Assembly: GCF_001927245.1 (NCBI RefSeq)
Contig: NZ_MJUX01000006.1
Coordinates: 124,001-188,000 of the forward strand
DNA: 64,000 bases
Direction: 5' to 3'
From: Acuticoccus yangtzensis
GTDB lineage: Bacteria > Pseudomonadota > Alphaproteobacteria > Rhizobiales > Amorphaceae
Of this stretch, positions 8,077 to 16,400 are shown one piece after another. The notes below the pieces were generated by a model. The model had not been told where the DNA came from, searched no databases, and was given only the letters and a program-made list of their open reading frames with translations. Each line of letters begins with the position of its first letter. Within the stretch, counting starts at the first letter, position 1. Made by a program: the position numbers and the translations under genes.

Positions 8077-8826
8077 ATGAAGGTTCTGGTCCCCGTCAAA
8101 CGGGTCGTCGACTACAACGTCAAGATCCGAGTGAAGCCCGATGGCTCCGGGGTCGATCTGGCCAACGTGAAGATGAGCATGAACCCCTTCGACGAGATTG
8201 CCGTCGAAGAGGCGCTTCGTCTGAAGGAAGCCGGCACCGCGACCGAGGTCGTGGCGGTCTCCATCGGCCCGGCCAAAGCGCAGGAAACGTTGCGCACCGC
8301 GCTCGCCATGGGTGCCGATCGCGCCATCCTGGTCCAGACCGACGACACCGTCGAGCCGCTCGACGTCGCCAAGATCCTGAAGGGTGTGGCCGAGGCGGAG
8401 ACGCCGGGCCTCATCATCCTTGGCAAGCAGGCGATCGACGACGACTGCAACCAGACCGGCCAGATGCTGGCGGCGCTCCTCGGCTGGGCCCAGGGCACCT
8501 TCGCGTCCAAGGTCGAAGTGGCGGGCGAAGCCGTGAAGGTCACGCGCGAGATCGACGGCGGTCTGCAGACGATCGAGCTGAAGGCCCCGGCCATCATCAC
8601 CACGGACCTGCGCCTCAACGAGCCGCGTTATGCGTCTCTTCCCAACATCATGAAGGCGAAGAAGAAGCCGCTCGACACCAAGGCGCCGGCCGATTTCGGC
8701 GTCGAGGTGAAGACGCGCCTGGTGGTGGAGAAGACCGAGCCGCCGGCCGAGCGTCAGGCGGGCGTGAAGGTCGGCTCCGTGGCCGAGCTGGTCGACAAGC
8801 TGAAGAACGAGGCCGGGGTCATCTGA
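8077..8826 (+). CDS. etfB: Electron transfer flavoprotein beta subunit
   Basis: EtfB, with EtfA, carries electrons from acyl-CoA dehydrogenases to ETF:ubiquinone oxidoreductase. The 249-residue product starts [19 protein letters not shown], the typical EtfB start. It has [18 protein letters not shown], the AMP-binding region ([20 protein letters not shown]), [18 protein letters not shown] and the recognition-loop region [23 protein letters not shown]. The ATG at 8077 follows GCGGAGGCG. It forms a tight pair with etfA, 25 bp downstream, and leads into hbdA, indicating a fatty-acid or butyrate oxidation function. Confidence 0.96.
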   Translation: MKVLVPVKRVVDYNVKIRVKPDGSGVDLANVKMSMNPFDEIAVEEALRLKEAGTATEVVAVSIGPAKAQETLRTALAMGADRAILVQTDDTVEPLDVAKILKGVAEAETPGLIILGKQAIDDDCNQTGQMLAALLGWAQGTFASKVEVAGEAVKVTREIDGGLQTIELKAPAIITTDLRLNEPRYASLPNIMKAKKKPLDTKAPADFGVEVKTRLVVEKTEPPAERQAGVKVGSVAELVDKLKNEAGVI

Positions 8827-8851
8827 CCCCGACGAGGAGAAGAACACGACC

Positions 8852-9793
8852 ATGACGACGCTCCTGATCGCCGAAACCTCCGGCGGCAAGCTCGAAGACT
8901 CCGCGAAGAAGGCCCTGACCGCCGCCGTGGCGCTCGGTGCGCCGGTCGACATCCTCGTCGTCGGCAAGGACGCTGCGGGCGCAGCGGACGAGGCGGCCAA
9001 GCTCGCCGGTGTCTCCACCGTCCTCACCGCCGCGGACGAACCTTATGCGCACGGCCTGGCCGAGCCCGTGGCCGCCCTCGTGGTGGCGCTGGCCTCCGGC
9101 TACGACGCCCTCGTCGCCTCCTCGACGACGTTCGGCAAGAACGTGATGCCGCGCGTCGCCGCCCTCCTCGACGTGATGCAGATCTCCGACGTGATGGAGG
9201 TCGTCTCCGCCGACACCTTCAAGCGCCCGATCTATGCCGGCAACGCCATTCAGACGGTGAAGTCGACAGACTCGAAGAAGGTCATGACGATCCGCACCGC
9301 GTCCTTCCAGGCGGCGGAGGAAGGCGGCTCGGCCACGGTGAAGGCCGCCGACGCTGTCGCCGATCCCGGCCTCTCGACCTTCGTGGGCGAGGAGGTCGCC
9401 GCCTCCGACCGTCCCGAGCTGACCTCCGCCAAGCGCATCGTCTCCGGCGGCCGCGCTCTGGGGTCGGACGAGAAGTTCCGCGAAGTGATCGAGCCCTTGG
9501 CCGATGCGCTGGGGGCCGCGATCGGCGCCTCGCGCGCGGCGGTCGATGCGGGTTATGCTCCGAACGACTGGCAGGTCGGCCAGACCGGCAAGGTGGTCGC
9601 CCCCGAGCTCTACGTCGCCTGCGGCATTTCAGGTGCCATTCAGCATCTGGCGGGCATGAAGGACTCGAAGGTGATCGTCGCCATCAACAAGGACGAGGAG
9701 GCTCCCATTTTCCAGGTTGCTGACTATGGCCTTGTGGGCGATCTTTTCACGATCGTGCCGGAACTGAAGGCCGAACTCGAGAAGAAAGCTTGA
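8852..9793 (+). CDS. etfA: Electron transfer flavoprotein alpha subunit (FAD-binding)
   Basis: This 313-residue subunit binds FAD and docks to the membrane ETF-QO. The N-terminal half is an ETF alpha/beta domain (TTLLIAETSGGKLEDS...). The C-terminal half carries the FAD signature: RIVSGGRALGS, WQVGQTGKVVAPELYVACGI, SGAIQHLAGMKDSKVIVAINKDEEAPIF and QVADYGLVGDLF. Length and motif order are normal. GAGGAGAAG precedes the ATG. The hbdA gene follows after about 100 bp. Confidence 0.97.
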   Translation: MTTLLIAETSGGKLEDSAKKALTAAVALGAPVDILVVGKDAAGAADEAAKLAGVSTVLTAADEPYAHGLAEPVAALVVALASGYDALVASSTTFGKNVMPRVAALLDVMQISDVMEVVSADTFKRPIYAGNAIQTVKSTDSKKVMTIRTASFQAAEEGGSATVKAADAVADPGLSTFVGEEVAASDRPELTSAKRIVSGGRALGSDEKFREVIEPLADALGAAIGASRAAVDAGYAPNDWQVGQTGKVVAPELYVACGISGAIQHLAGMKDSKVIVAINKDEEAPIFQVADYGLVGDLFTIVPELKAELEKKA

Positions 9794-9897
9794 CCACGAG
9801 CCGCCGCGATCGACCAATGTCCGGCGCCCGCCGTCTTGACGTGCCGGGCAAGTCCGGTTTCATCGACGACAAGTACCGGCGATCAGCGGCGGCGTTC

Positions 9898-10776
9898 ATG
9901 GACGAAGTGAGAAGCATCGGCGTCATCGGCGCCGGTCAGATGGGCAACGGTATCGCGCACGTCGCGGCCCTCGCGGGCTACGACGTGTATTTGCACGACA
10001 TGGCCCGCGAGCGGATCCAGTCCGGCCTCGCCACGATTACCGGCAACATGGCCCGTCAGGTCTCCTCCGGCCGGATCGAGGATGCCGACCGCAAGGCCGC
10101 GATCCACAAGATCCACGCCTCCGAAAATCTCGACGAGCTGGCGGACGTCGACCTCGTCATCGAGGCGGTGACCGAGAACGAGCAGATGAAGCGCAAGATC
10201 TATGCGCAGGTCTGCCCGCTCTTGAAGCCCGAAGCGGTGCTCGCCACCAACACCTCGTCGATCTCCATCACCCGCCTCGCCGCCGCGACGGACCGGCCGG
10301 AGAGGTTCATCGGCATCCATTTCATGAACCCCGTCCCGGTGATGGAGTTCGTGGAGCTGGTGCGCGGCATCGCGACGGCGGACGAGACCTTCAAGCTCGC
10401 CGCCGGCTTCGTGTCGCGTCTCGGCAAGGTGTCGGCGACGGCGGAGGATTTTCCCGCCTTCATCGTCAACCGCATCCTGCTGCCGATGATCAACGAGGCG
10501 ATCTATACGCTGTACGAGGGCGTCGGGTCGGTGGAGGCGATCGACACCGGGATGAGGCTCGGCGCCAACCACAAGATGGGGCCGCTGCAGCTCGCCGACT
10601 TCATCGGCCTCGATACGTGCCTTTCCATCATGCAGGTGCTGCACGACGGTCTGGCGGACTCTAAATACCGGCCCTGCCCGCTGCTGGTGAAATATGTCGA
10701 AGCGGGGTGGCTCGGGCGCAAAGCCGGGCGCGGCTTCTACGATTATCGGGGCGAGACCCCGGTTCCGACCCGCTGA
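9898..10776 (+). CDS. hbdA: 3-hydroxybutyryl-CoA dehydrogenase
   Basis: It reduces or oxidises the 3-hydroxyacyl-CoA/acetoacetyl-CoA couple with NAD(P)(H). The frame is open from 9790, but homology starts at the ATG at 9898 (MDEVRSIGVIGAGQMGNGIA), giving the usual 292 residues. Seen are the NAD-binding GAGQMG, the VIEAVTENEQMKRKIY block, NTSSISIT, the catalytic His in FIGIHFMNPVPVMEFVE, FPAFIVNRILLPMINEAI, and the C-terminal AGWLGRKAGRGFYDY. Immediately after etfA it gives the etfBA-hbd arrangement common in Rhizobiales, probably one transcript. Confidence 0.94.
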   Translation: MDEVRSIGVIGAGQMGNGIAHVAALAGYDVYLHDMARERIQSGLATITGNMARQVSSGRIEDADRKAAIHKIHASENLDELADVDLVIEAVTENEQMKRKIYAQVCPLLKPEAVLATNTSSISITRLAAATDRPERFIGIHFMNPVPVMEFVELVRGIATADETFKLAAGFVSRLGKVSATAEDFPAFIVNRILLPMINEAIYTLYEGVGSVEAIDTGMRLGANHKMGPLQLADFIGLDTCLSIMQVLHDGLADSKYRPCPLLVKYVEAGWLGRKAGRGFYDYRGETPVPTR

Positions 10777-10779
10777 GCC

Positions 10780-11637
10780 ATGGGCACGGCACGCGCCTTC
10801 CGCGATGCCGCGCCGCCTGATCTTCCGCCGCGCCGCCGTCCGGGCGCTTTCCCGTCGCGCCGCCTCGCCTCCCGTCTTTGCGCCGCCAGCGTCGCCCTCT
10901 TCATCCTGACCGGGGACGACAGCACGGCCGACGCCGCCGCACCCGCATGCTGGGGTGAGGACGAGGTCGTCGCGATCGCCGGTCCGGCCGACCCCCTCTC
11001 GCTGCGCCTTGCCGACGGGCGCACCGTCCGCCTGGCCGACATCCGCCTCGCCGGCCCGCCCGAGGAGGCCATGGCGACCCTCGCCGCAACGGCGGGCAAG
11101 GCGGCGATCTTCCGCCCCGTCCGTGCGGCGGATCCGCGCGATCGCTACGGCAGGCTGCAGGGTGACGTTGTTGTCAAAGACACAACCGGCGGACTTCGTG
11201 ATCGGTTGATCGGAACCGGCCTTGCGCTCGTCGATCCGACTGTTATGTCCGTAGCGTGCCTGGATGAGTCATTTGCCGCCGAGCGGCGCGCTGAACAAAC
11301 TGCGAAAGGAGTATGGTCAGGGCGCAGTCCGGCAGTGTCGGCCAAGGCGTCGGAATTGCTCGATCATGTGGGCGAGAGCGTGCTGGTCGAGGGCACGGTG
11401 TTGACCATCGGGCAGTCAACAAAAACGATCTATTTGAACTTCGGAGCGGAATGGCGGACCGACTTTACCGCCATGATCGACCGGGACGGGCAGTCGAAGT
11501 GGGCCGAGGCACCGGCAACGCTCGAGGGCGCGCGGGTGCGAATAAGGGGTGTGTTGGAAGCGTGGAACGGCGGCTTGATCAAGGTCGAGCATCCCGCGCA
11601 AATCGAGCGGCTGGACGCGTTCGCGCGACTGCGCTGA
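10780..11637 (+). CDS. Secreted SNase-like (thermonuclease-fold) protein
   Basis: The 285-residue product has a basic N-terminus and a hydrophobic stretch (about 28-50) consistent with a signal peptide or anchor. The SNase-type OB fold follows: RLADGRTVRLADIRLAGP, AADPRDRYGRLQGDVV, GTGLALVDP and AERRAEQTAKGVWS. The Arg-containing DRYGR block matches the second arginine region of staphylococcal nuclease, but the glutamate expected just after the first arginine is not evident, so nuclease activity is uncertain. A second small domain (YLNFGAEWRTDFTAMI) is typical of bacterial nuclease-like partners. It starts 3 bp after hbdA stops. Its 3' end overlaps the likely start of the M48 gene in another frame. 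Confidence 0.7.
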   Translation: MGTARAFRDAAPPDLPPRRRPGAFPSRRLASRLCAASVALFILTGDDSTADAAAPACWGEDEVVAIAGPADPLSLRLADGRTVRLADIRLAGPPEEAMATLAATAGKAAIFRPVRAADPRDRYGRLQGDVVVKDTTGGLRDRLIGTGLALVDPTVMSVACLDESFAAERRAEQTAKGVWSGRSPAVSAKASELLDHVGESVLVEGTVLTIGQSTKTIYLNFGAEWRTDFTAMIDRDGQSKWAEAPATLEGARVRIRGVLEAWNGGLIKVEHPAQIERLDAFARLR

Positions 11638-13073
11638 CGCTCGCCCTCGTTCTGGGGCTCGCCGCGTGCGGTGGCGGCTCGATCAGCGAAAACTCCTTGA
11701 TGACCGGCGGGGCGCCTGCCGTCTCGCAAACCCCGGCGCCGCGACAGGTCGCACGCCCGTCGACGCCCCGAAGCGCCGAGCATCTGAAGCTCATCGGCGC
11801 CTATGGCGGGCTCTATCGCAACGAGGTGATCGAGGCGATGGTGGGCGATATCGTCGCCCAGCTCGTCACCGCAGGCGGGCTGACCGACCGCTCCGTGCGC
11901 GTCACCATCCTCAACTCGCCCGCCATCAACGCCTTCGCGCTGCCGACAGGTGACGTCTACGTCACCCGCGGCTTGATCGCCCTGGCGACGGACGAGAGCG
12001 AGCTTGCCGCCGTCATCGCCCACGAGATCGCCCACGTGACCGCCGACCATGCGCGGGCGCGGGCGCGTCAGGCGGAGGCCGCGGCGCTGGCCCGGCGCGT
12101 CAGCGAAGTGGTGATCGACCCCGCCGTGGCGCAGGACACGCGCGAGACCGCCGACCTCAGCCTCGCCACCTTCAGCCAGCAGCAGGAGCTGGAGGCGGAC
12201 AAGCTGGGGGTCGAGACGCTGGCGAAGGCGGGGTTCGACCCGTTCGCCGCCGCGCGCTTCCTGAAGTCCATGGCCGATTTCGCCGCCCTCCCCTCGCTGA
12301 ACTCGGCCACCGAGCAGAAGCCGGGCTTCCTGTCCTCCCACCCGTCCACCCCGGCGCGGGTGGAGCACGCCAAGCGCGTGGCGCGGCAGTTCGGCGCGCC
12401 AGGCATCGGCCAGCGTCAGCGCACCAAATATCTGCGCGCGCTGAACGGCATCCTTTATGGCGACGATCCCAGCGAAGGGTTCGTGCGCGGGCGCGAGTTC
12501 GCCCATGTGGATCTCGGCATCGCCTTCACGGTGCCCGAGGGTTACGTGTTGAAGAACACCTCCCAGGCGGTGCTGGCGACGGACGGGGAGCATACGGCGA
12601 TCCGCTTCGACGCGCTGGGCCTGCCGGAGAACGAGTCGCTGATCTCCTACCTCAAGTCCGGCTGGATCAAGGGCCTGGTGGAGGATTCTGTGCGCCTCGA
12701 CACCGTGAACGGCCTGCCAGGCGCGACCGCTTCGGCGCTGGTGGAAGGCTGGTCCTTCCGCATCGGCGTGGTGCGCGACAAGAACCGGATTTTCCGATTC
12801 ATCTTCGCGTCGTCGAAGGCGGCGTCGGCCTATGAAGGGGCGTTTCGGCGGACGCTGTCCTCGTTCCGCCTGCTCAGCCCATCGCAGCGTGCGGCGATGC
12901 GCCCGCTGCGGGTCCGCATCGTTCCCGTCCGCCCGAACGAGAGCGAGACGAGCCTTGCCGAGCGCATGAGCGGTGTCGAGCCGGCGATGAAGCTGCCGCT
13001 GTTCCGCGTGCTCAACGGGCTCGACGAGCATCAGTTGACCGCGGGCGACCTCGCCAAGATCATCACGGAATAA
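11562..13073 (+). CDS. M48-family zinc metalloprotease lipoprotein
   Basis: This is an envelope protease of the BepA-like type. After a basic N-terminus comes a hydrophobic segment ending LAAC-GGGS, a lipobox. The catalytic HEIAHVTADHA (HExxH) sits in the middle of the N-terminal domain and ELEADKLG supplies the third zinc ligand, followed by FLSSHPSTPARVEHAKR, typical of M48C. The C-terminal half is an uncharacterised beta-rich region that ends in a LysM-like RVLNGLDEHQLTAGDLAKII. No ATG exists before the signal peptide. The GTG at 11562 gives a 503-residue precursor and lies inside the 3' end of the SNase-like gene, so the two genes overlap by about 76 bp. Start confidence is modest. Confidence 0.85.
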   Translation: MERRLDQGRASRANRAAGRVRATALTLALVLGLAACGGGSISENSLMTGGAPAVSQTPAPRQVARPSTPRSAEHLKLIGAYGGLYRNEVIEAMVGDIVAQLVTAGGLTDRSVRVTILNSPAINAFALPTGDVYVTRGLIALATDESELAAVIAHEIAHVTADHARARARQAEAAALARRVSEVVIDPAVAQDTRETADLSLATFSQQQELEADKLGVETLAKAGFDPFAAARFLKSMADFAALPSLNSATEQKPGFLSSHPSTPARVEHAKRVARQFGAPGIGQRQRTKYLRALNGILYGDDPSEGFVRGREFAHVDLGIAFTVPEGYVLKNTSQAVLATDGEHTAIRFDALGLPENESLISYLKSGWIKGLVEDSVRLDTVNGLPGATASALVEGWSFRIGVVRDKNRIFRFIFASSKAASAYEGAFRRTLSSFRLLSPSQRAAMRPLRVRIVPVRPNESETSLAERMSGVEPAMKLPLFRVLNGLDEHQLTAGDLAKIITE

Positions 13074-13098
13074 GCGCAAGGCGCTGGCGTGGATCACC

Positions 13099-13184
13099 GG
13101 GCCGCAACGGCGGCCCTGAATGCCCGGCGCACGGGCCGCGAGGCGGCCCGGCGTGTTCGGTTCGCGGGCCGCGAAGGCGGCCCG
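13099..13184. terminator. Three consecutive near-identical GC-rich hairpins between convergent genes
   Basis: Three hairpins lie in a row: 13099-13116 (GGGCCGC, loop AACG, GCGGCCC), 13132-13150 (CGGGCCGC, loop GAG, GCGGCCCG) and 13165-13184 (CGGGCCGC, loop GAAG, GCGGCCCG). They fill the gap between the M48 gene (+) and argG (-). All are perfect stems with no U-tract. They probably act as a bidirectional barrier or mRNA-end structure. Confidence 0.7.
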
Positions 13185-13188
13185 GCGC

Positions 13189-14394
13189 TCAGCCGCGGTC
13201 GGCGAGGATCCTGAGGCGCAGCGCGTTGAGGCGGATGAAGCCGGCGGCGTCCTTCTGGTCGTAGGCTCCCGCATCGTCCTCGAAGGTGACGATCTTTTCC
13301 TGGTACAGCGAGCGCGGCGAGGAGCGGCCGGTCACGATCACGTTGCCCTTGTAGAGGGTCAGCGTGACGCGCCCTTCGACGTCGGCCTGGGACTGGTCGA
13401 TGGCCGCCTGCAGCATCACCCGCTCCGGCGAGAACCAGAAACCGTTATAGATGAGCTCCGCATAGCGCGGCATCAGCTCGTCCTTCAGGTGAGCGGCGCC
13501 GCGGTCCAAGGTCAGGCTCTCCATCGCGCGGTGCGCGGCATGGTAGATGGTGCCGCCGGGGGTCTCGTAGACGCCGCGCGACTTCATGCCGACGAAGCGG
13601 TTTTCCACCAGGTCGAGCCGGCCGATGCCGTTGTCGTGGCCGAGCTTGTTGAGCGCGGTCAGCAGCGTGGCCGGGCTCATCGCCTCGCCGTTCAGCGCCA
13701 CACCGTCACCGGCCTTGAAGTCGATGGCGATCTCGGTGGGGACGTCCGGCGCGTCCATCGGGCTGATGGTGCGCTGGTAGACGATGTTCGGCGGAGCCAC
13801 CGCCGGGTCTTCCAGGATCTTGCCCTCGGAGGAGGAGTGCAGAAGGTTGGCGTCGACCGAGAAGGGCGCCTCGCCCTCCTTGTCCTTCGTCACCGGGATC
13901 TGGTTGAGGCGCGCGAACTCGATGAGGTCGGTGCGGGACTTGAACTCCCAGTCGCGCCAGGGGGCGATGATCTTGATCTTCGGGTCGAGCGCCGCGTAGC
14001 CGAGCTCGAAGCGGACCTGATCGTTGCCCTTGCCGGTCGCGCCGTGGCAGACGGCGTCGGCCCCGGTCTCATGCGCGATCTCGATCTGCCGCTTGGCGAT
14101 CAGCGGGCGGGCGATGGAGGTCCCCAGCAGGTAGACGCCTTCATAGAGCGCGTTGGCGCGCATCATCGGGAAGACGTAGTCCTTTACGAAGGTCTCGCGC
14201 AGATCCTCCACGTAGATCTCGCGGCAGCCCATCATCTCGGCCTTCTTGCGGGCGGGTTCCAGCTCCTCGCCCTGGCCGAGATCGGCGGTGAAGGTCACCA
14301 CTTCGGCGCCATAGGTGGTCTGAAGCCACTTCAGGATGATGGAGGTGTCGAGGCCGCCTGAATAGGCGAGGACGATCTTTTTGAAGTCTGACAT
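13189..14394 (-). CDS. argG: Argininosuccinate synthase
   Basis: It joins citrulline and aspartate with ATP to make argininosuccinate. The start [20 protein letters not shown] at 14394 puts the PP-loop (AYSGGLDTS) at residues 10-18. Other family blocks are [52 protein letters not shown]-like IAPWRDWEF and [15 protein letters not shown], then YETPGGTI and the C-terminal [16 protein letters not shown]. At 401 residues it has the normal length. The frame is open upstream to 14496, but homology starts here. The gene is monocistronic, divergent from mbfA and convergent with the M48 gene. The argF/argD pair is about 35 kb away. Confidence 0.97.
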   Translation of the reverse strand: MSDFKKIVLAYSGGLDTSIILKWLQTTYGAEVVTFTADLGQGEELEPARKKAEMMGCREIYVEDLRETFVKDYVFPMMRANALYEGVYLLGTSIARPLIAKRQIEIAHETGADAVCHGATGKGNDQVRFELGYAALDPKIKIIAPWRDWEFKSRTDLIEFARLNQIPVTKDKEGEAPFSVDANLLHSSSEGKILEDPAVAPPNIVYQRTISPMDAPDVPTEIAIDFKAGDGVALNGEAMSPATLLTALNKLGHDNGIGRLDLVENRFVGMKSRGVYETPGGTIYHAAHRAMESLTLDRGAAHLKDELMPRYAELIYNGFWFSPERVMLQAAIDQSQADVEGRVTLTLYKGNVIVTGRSSPRSLYQEKIVTFEDDAGAYDQKDAAGFIRLNALRLRILADRG

Positions 14395-14548
14395 GCGGGG
14401 TCTGATCGGTTCGTCGGTGCGCGGGGGGTCGCGCACGGAGCGGGCCGGTGTGCGCGGGATGGCGGCGGTGTGCCACGGCGGGACGGGCGATGGCAAGCGG
14501 CGCCGGCGGCGGGCGGCATTGACGCGGCGGGCCGTGCGCGCTCAATAG

Positions 14549-14565
14549 AATTAGAATGATTTGAA
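14549..14565 (+). promoter_or_regulatory. Candidate iron-control (Irr/ICE-like) element before mbfA
   Basis: TTAGAAT-G-ATTTGAA at 14551-14565 is an imperfect palindrome (two mismatches in seven) resembling the Irr-bound ICE motif of Rhizobiales, in which TTTAGAA half-sites face each other. It lies only 10-25 bp before the mbfA ATG, where a repressor would block RNA polymerase. Irr control of mbfA is known in Bradyrhizobium and Agrobacterium. Here it is inferred. Confidence 0.45.
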
Positions 14566-14574
14566 GGTAGCGCC

Positions 14575-15552
14575 ATGTTCTCGAGACTCACCGGCCGCCG
14601 CCGCTTCTCCGATCTGACCGAGCAGGAGATCCTCGCCCTCGCGATCGGCTCGGAGGAGGAGGACGCGCGGATCTATCGTTGGTATGCGCAGACGCTGCGG
14701 GCGGAGTTTCCCGCCAGCGCCGATGCGTTCGAGGAGATGGCGGCGGAGGAGGACGGGCACAGGGCCCGGCTCATCGACCTTCACAAGAAGCGCTTCGGCG
14801 ACGTCATTCCGCCGCTGCGGCGCGAGCACGTGTCCGGCTACTATCACCGGCGCCCGGTGTGGATGATGGAGCATCTCGGCATCGACCGGATCCGCGCGGA
14901 GGCGGCGCGGATGGAGGACGAGGCGCGTGACTTCTATCTCAGCGCCGCCAAACGCACCCAGGACGCGGACACGCGCAAGCTGCTGGGCGACCTCGCCGCG
15001 GCGGAGGACGGCCACGCGAAGGCCTGGGACGACATCGAGGGCCGTCACCTGACCGAGGACGCGCGGTCGGAGGAGGACGCGGCGGCCCACAGGCGCTTCG
15101 TCTTGACCTATGTGCAGCCGGGCCTGGCGGGGCTGATGGACGGGTCGGTGTCGACCCTGGCGCCGATCTTCGCCGCGGCCTTCGCGACGGGTGACACGGG
15201 GGCGACCTTCCTGGTCGGCCTCGCCGCGTCGGTGGGTGCGGGCATTTCGATGGGCTTCACCGAGGCCGCGTCGGACGACGGCGTCATCTCAGGGCGCGGC
15301 TCGCCGGTGGTGCGCGGCATCGTGACCGGCGTGATGACAACGCTGGGCGGCCTCGGCCACGCCCTCCCCTATCTCATCCCGCATTTCTGGACGGCGACGG
15401 TGACGGCCTTCGTTCTCGTGTTCATCGAGCTGTGGGCGATCGCGTGGATCCAGAACCGCTATATGGAAACGCCGTTCTGGCGCGCGGCGATGCAGGTGGT
15501 GATGGGCGGCGCGCTGGTGCTGGCGGCGGGCATCCTGATCGGCCAGGCGTAG
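14575..15552 (+). CDS. mbfA: MbfA: ferritin-like/VIT1 fused iron exporter
   Basis: This is a 325-residue inner-membrane protein. Residues 10-170 form a rubrerythrin/ferritin-like four-helix domain with di-iron ligands in EEEDARIYRWYA, EEMAAEEDGHRARLIDLH, EDEARDFYLSAA and AAAEDGHAKAWDDIE. Residues 178-325 are a VIT1/CCC1-type membrane domain (PGLAGLMDGSVSTLAPIFAAAFAT, then four more hydrophobic helices). The order and size are those of the MbfA exporter, which oxidises Fe(II) and expels iron under iron excess, peroxide or acid stress in Bradyrhizobium and Agrobacterium. It is divergent from argG, and the leader carries an Irr-like palindrome. Confidence 0.9.
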   Translation: MFSRLTGRRRFSDLTEQEILALAIGSEEEDARIYRWYAQTLRAEFPASADAFEEMAAEEDGHRARLIDLHKKRFGDVIPPLRREHVSGYYHRRPVWMMEHLGIDRIRAEAARMEDEARDFYLSAAKRTQDADTRKLLGDLAAAEDGHAKAWDDIEGRHLTEDARSEEDAAAHRRFVLTYVQPGLAGLMDGSVSTLAPIFAAAFATGDTGATFLVGLAASVGAGISMGFTEAASDDGVISGRGSPVVRGIVTGVMTTLGGLGHALPYLIPHFWTATVTAFVLVFIELWAIAWIQNRYMETPFWRAAMQVVMGGALVLAAGILIGQA

Positions 15553-15641
15553 CGCCCTCTTCGCGGGTTTGACGGCAAGCGGCCGGACGCCGGCGCGGCG
15601 GGGATCGTCTTTCCTTCCCCCGTCAGCGCGGGAGGGGCGGC

Positions 15642-16391
15642 ATGCAGGTCGGCGGCAAGGTCATCATCATCACGGGGGCGTCGAGCGGGATCGGCGCGGC
15701 GACGGCGCGCATGGCCGCGCGGGGCGGGGCCAGGCTGGTGCTCAGCGCCCGGCGGGGCGAGCGGATCGCGGCGCTGGCCGCGGCGATCGCGGCGGACGGC
15801 GGAGAGGCGGCCGCCCAGGCCGGCGACGTGACGGACGAGGCCACCCACGAGGCGCTGGTCGCCCTGGCGCACGAGCGGTTCGGCGGGCTGGACGCGGCCT
15901 TCAACAACGCCGGCACCATGGGCGCGCCTGGCCCACTTCCCGCGATGCGCCGGGACGAGTGGGACGCGGTGATCGCCGCCAACCTCACCGCAGCGGCGCT
16001 GGCGGCCAAGCACCAGATCCCGGCGCTGGCGGCGCGGGGCGGCGGGTCGATCGTCTTCACCTCGTCCTTCGTCGGCCACACCATCGGGCTGCCGGGCATG
16101 GCGGCCTATGCGGCGTCGAAGGCCGGGCTGGTGGGGCTGACGCAGGTGCTGGCGGTGGAGCATGCCGCGGCGGGGATCCGCGTCAACGCGCTCATGCCGG
16201 GCGGAACGAAGACCGAGATGATGTCCGATCCCGAAGCGCAGGCGTGGGCGGCCGGCCTGCACCCCGGCAAGCGGCTCGCCGAGGCACAGGAGATCGCCGC
16301 CGCGGCGCTTTTCCTGCTCGGCGGCGAGGCGAGCTTCGTCACCGGGACGGCGATGCTGGCCGACGGCGGCAACTCGATCTTCAAGCCGTGA
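15642..16391 (+). CDS. SDR-family oxidoreductase
   Basis: This is a classical short-chain dehydrogenase of 249 residues. It has TGASSGIGAATARMA (cofactor GxxxGxG), a GDVTDEA segment, NNAGTMGAPGPL, the catalytic Ser (IVFTSSFVGH) and the YAASK motif (AAYAASKAGLVGLTQ), INALMPGGTKTEM-type sequence RVNALMPGGTKTEM, and the C-terminal FVTGTAMLADGGNSIFKP. The substrate cannot be inferred. An Arg after the second beta strand (SARRGERI) suggests a preference for NADP(H). Its ATG follows GGGAGGGGCGG. It is convergent with the CFA-type methyltransferase, with 9 bp between the stops. Confidence 0.93.
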   Translation: MQVGGKVIIITGASSGIGAATARMAARGGARLVLSARRGERIAALAAAIAADGGEAAAQAGDVTDEATHEALVALAHERFGGLDAAFNNAGTMGAPGPLPAMRRDEWDAVIAANLTAAALAAKHQIPALAARGGGSIVFTSSFVGHTIGLPGMAAYAASKAGLVGLTQVLAVEHAAAGIRVNALMPGGTKTEMMSDPEAQAWAAGLHPGKRLAEAQEIAAAALFLLGGEASFVTGTAMLADGGNSIFKP

Positions 16392-16400
16392 GCGGGTGCC

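Noticed and set aside
11313-11561. Longer N-terminus of the M48 protease
   Set aside because: The extra sequence is a different-frame reading of the SNase-like gene and would precede the signal peptide.
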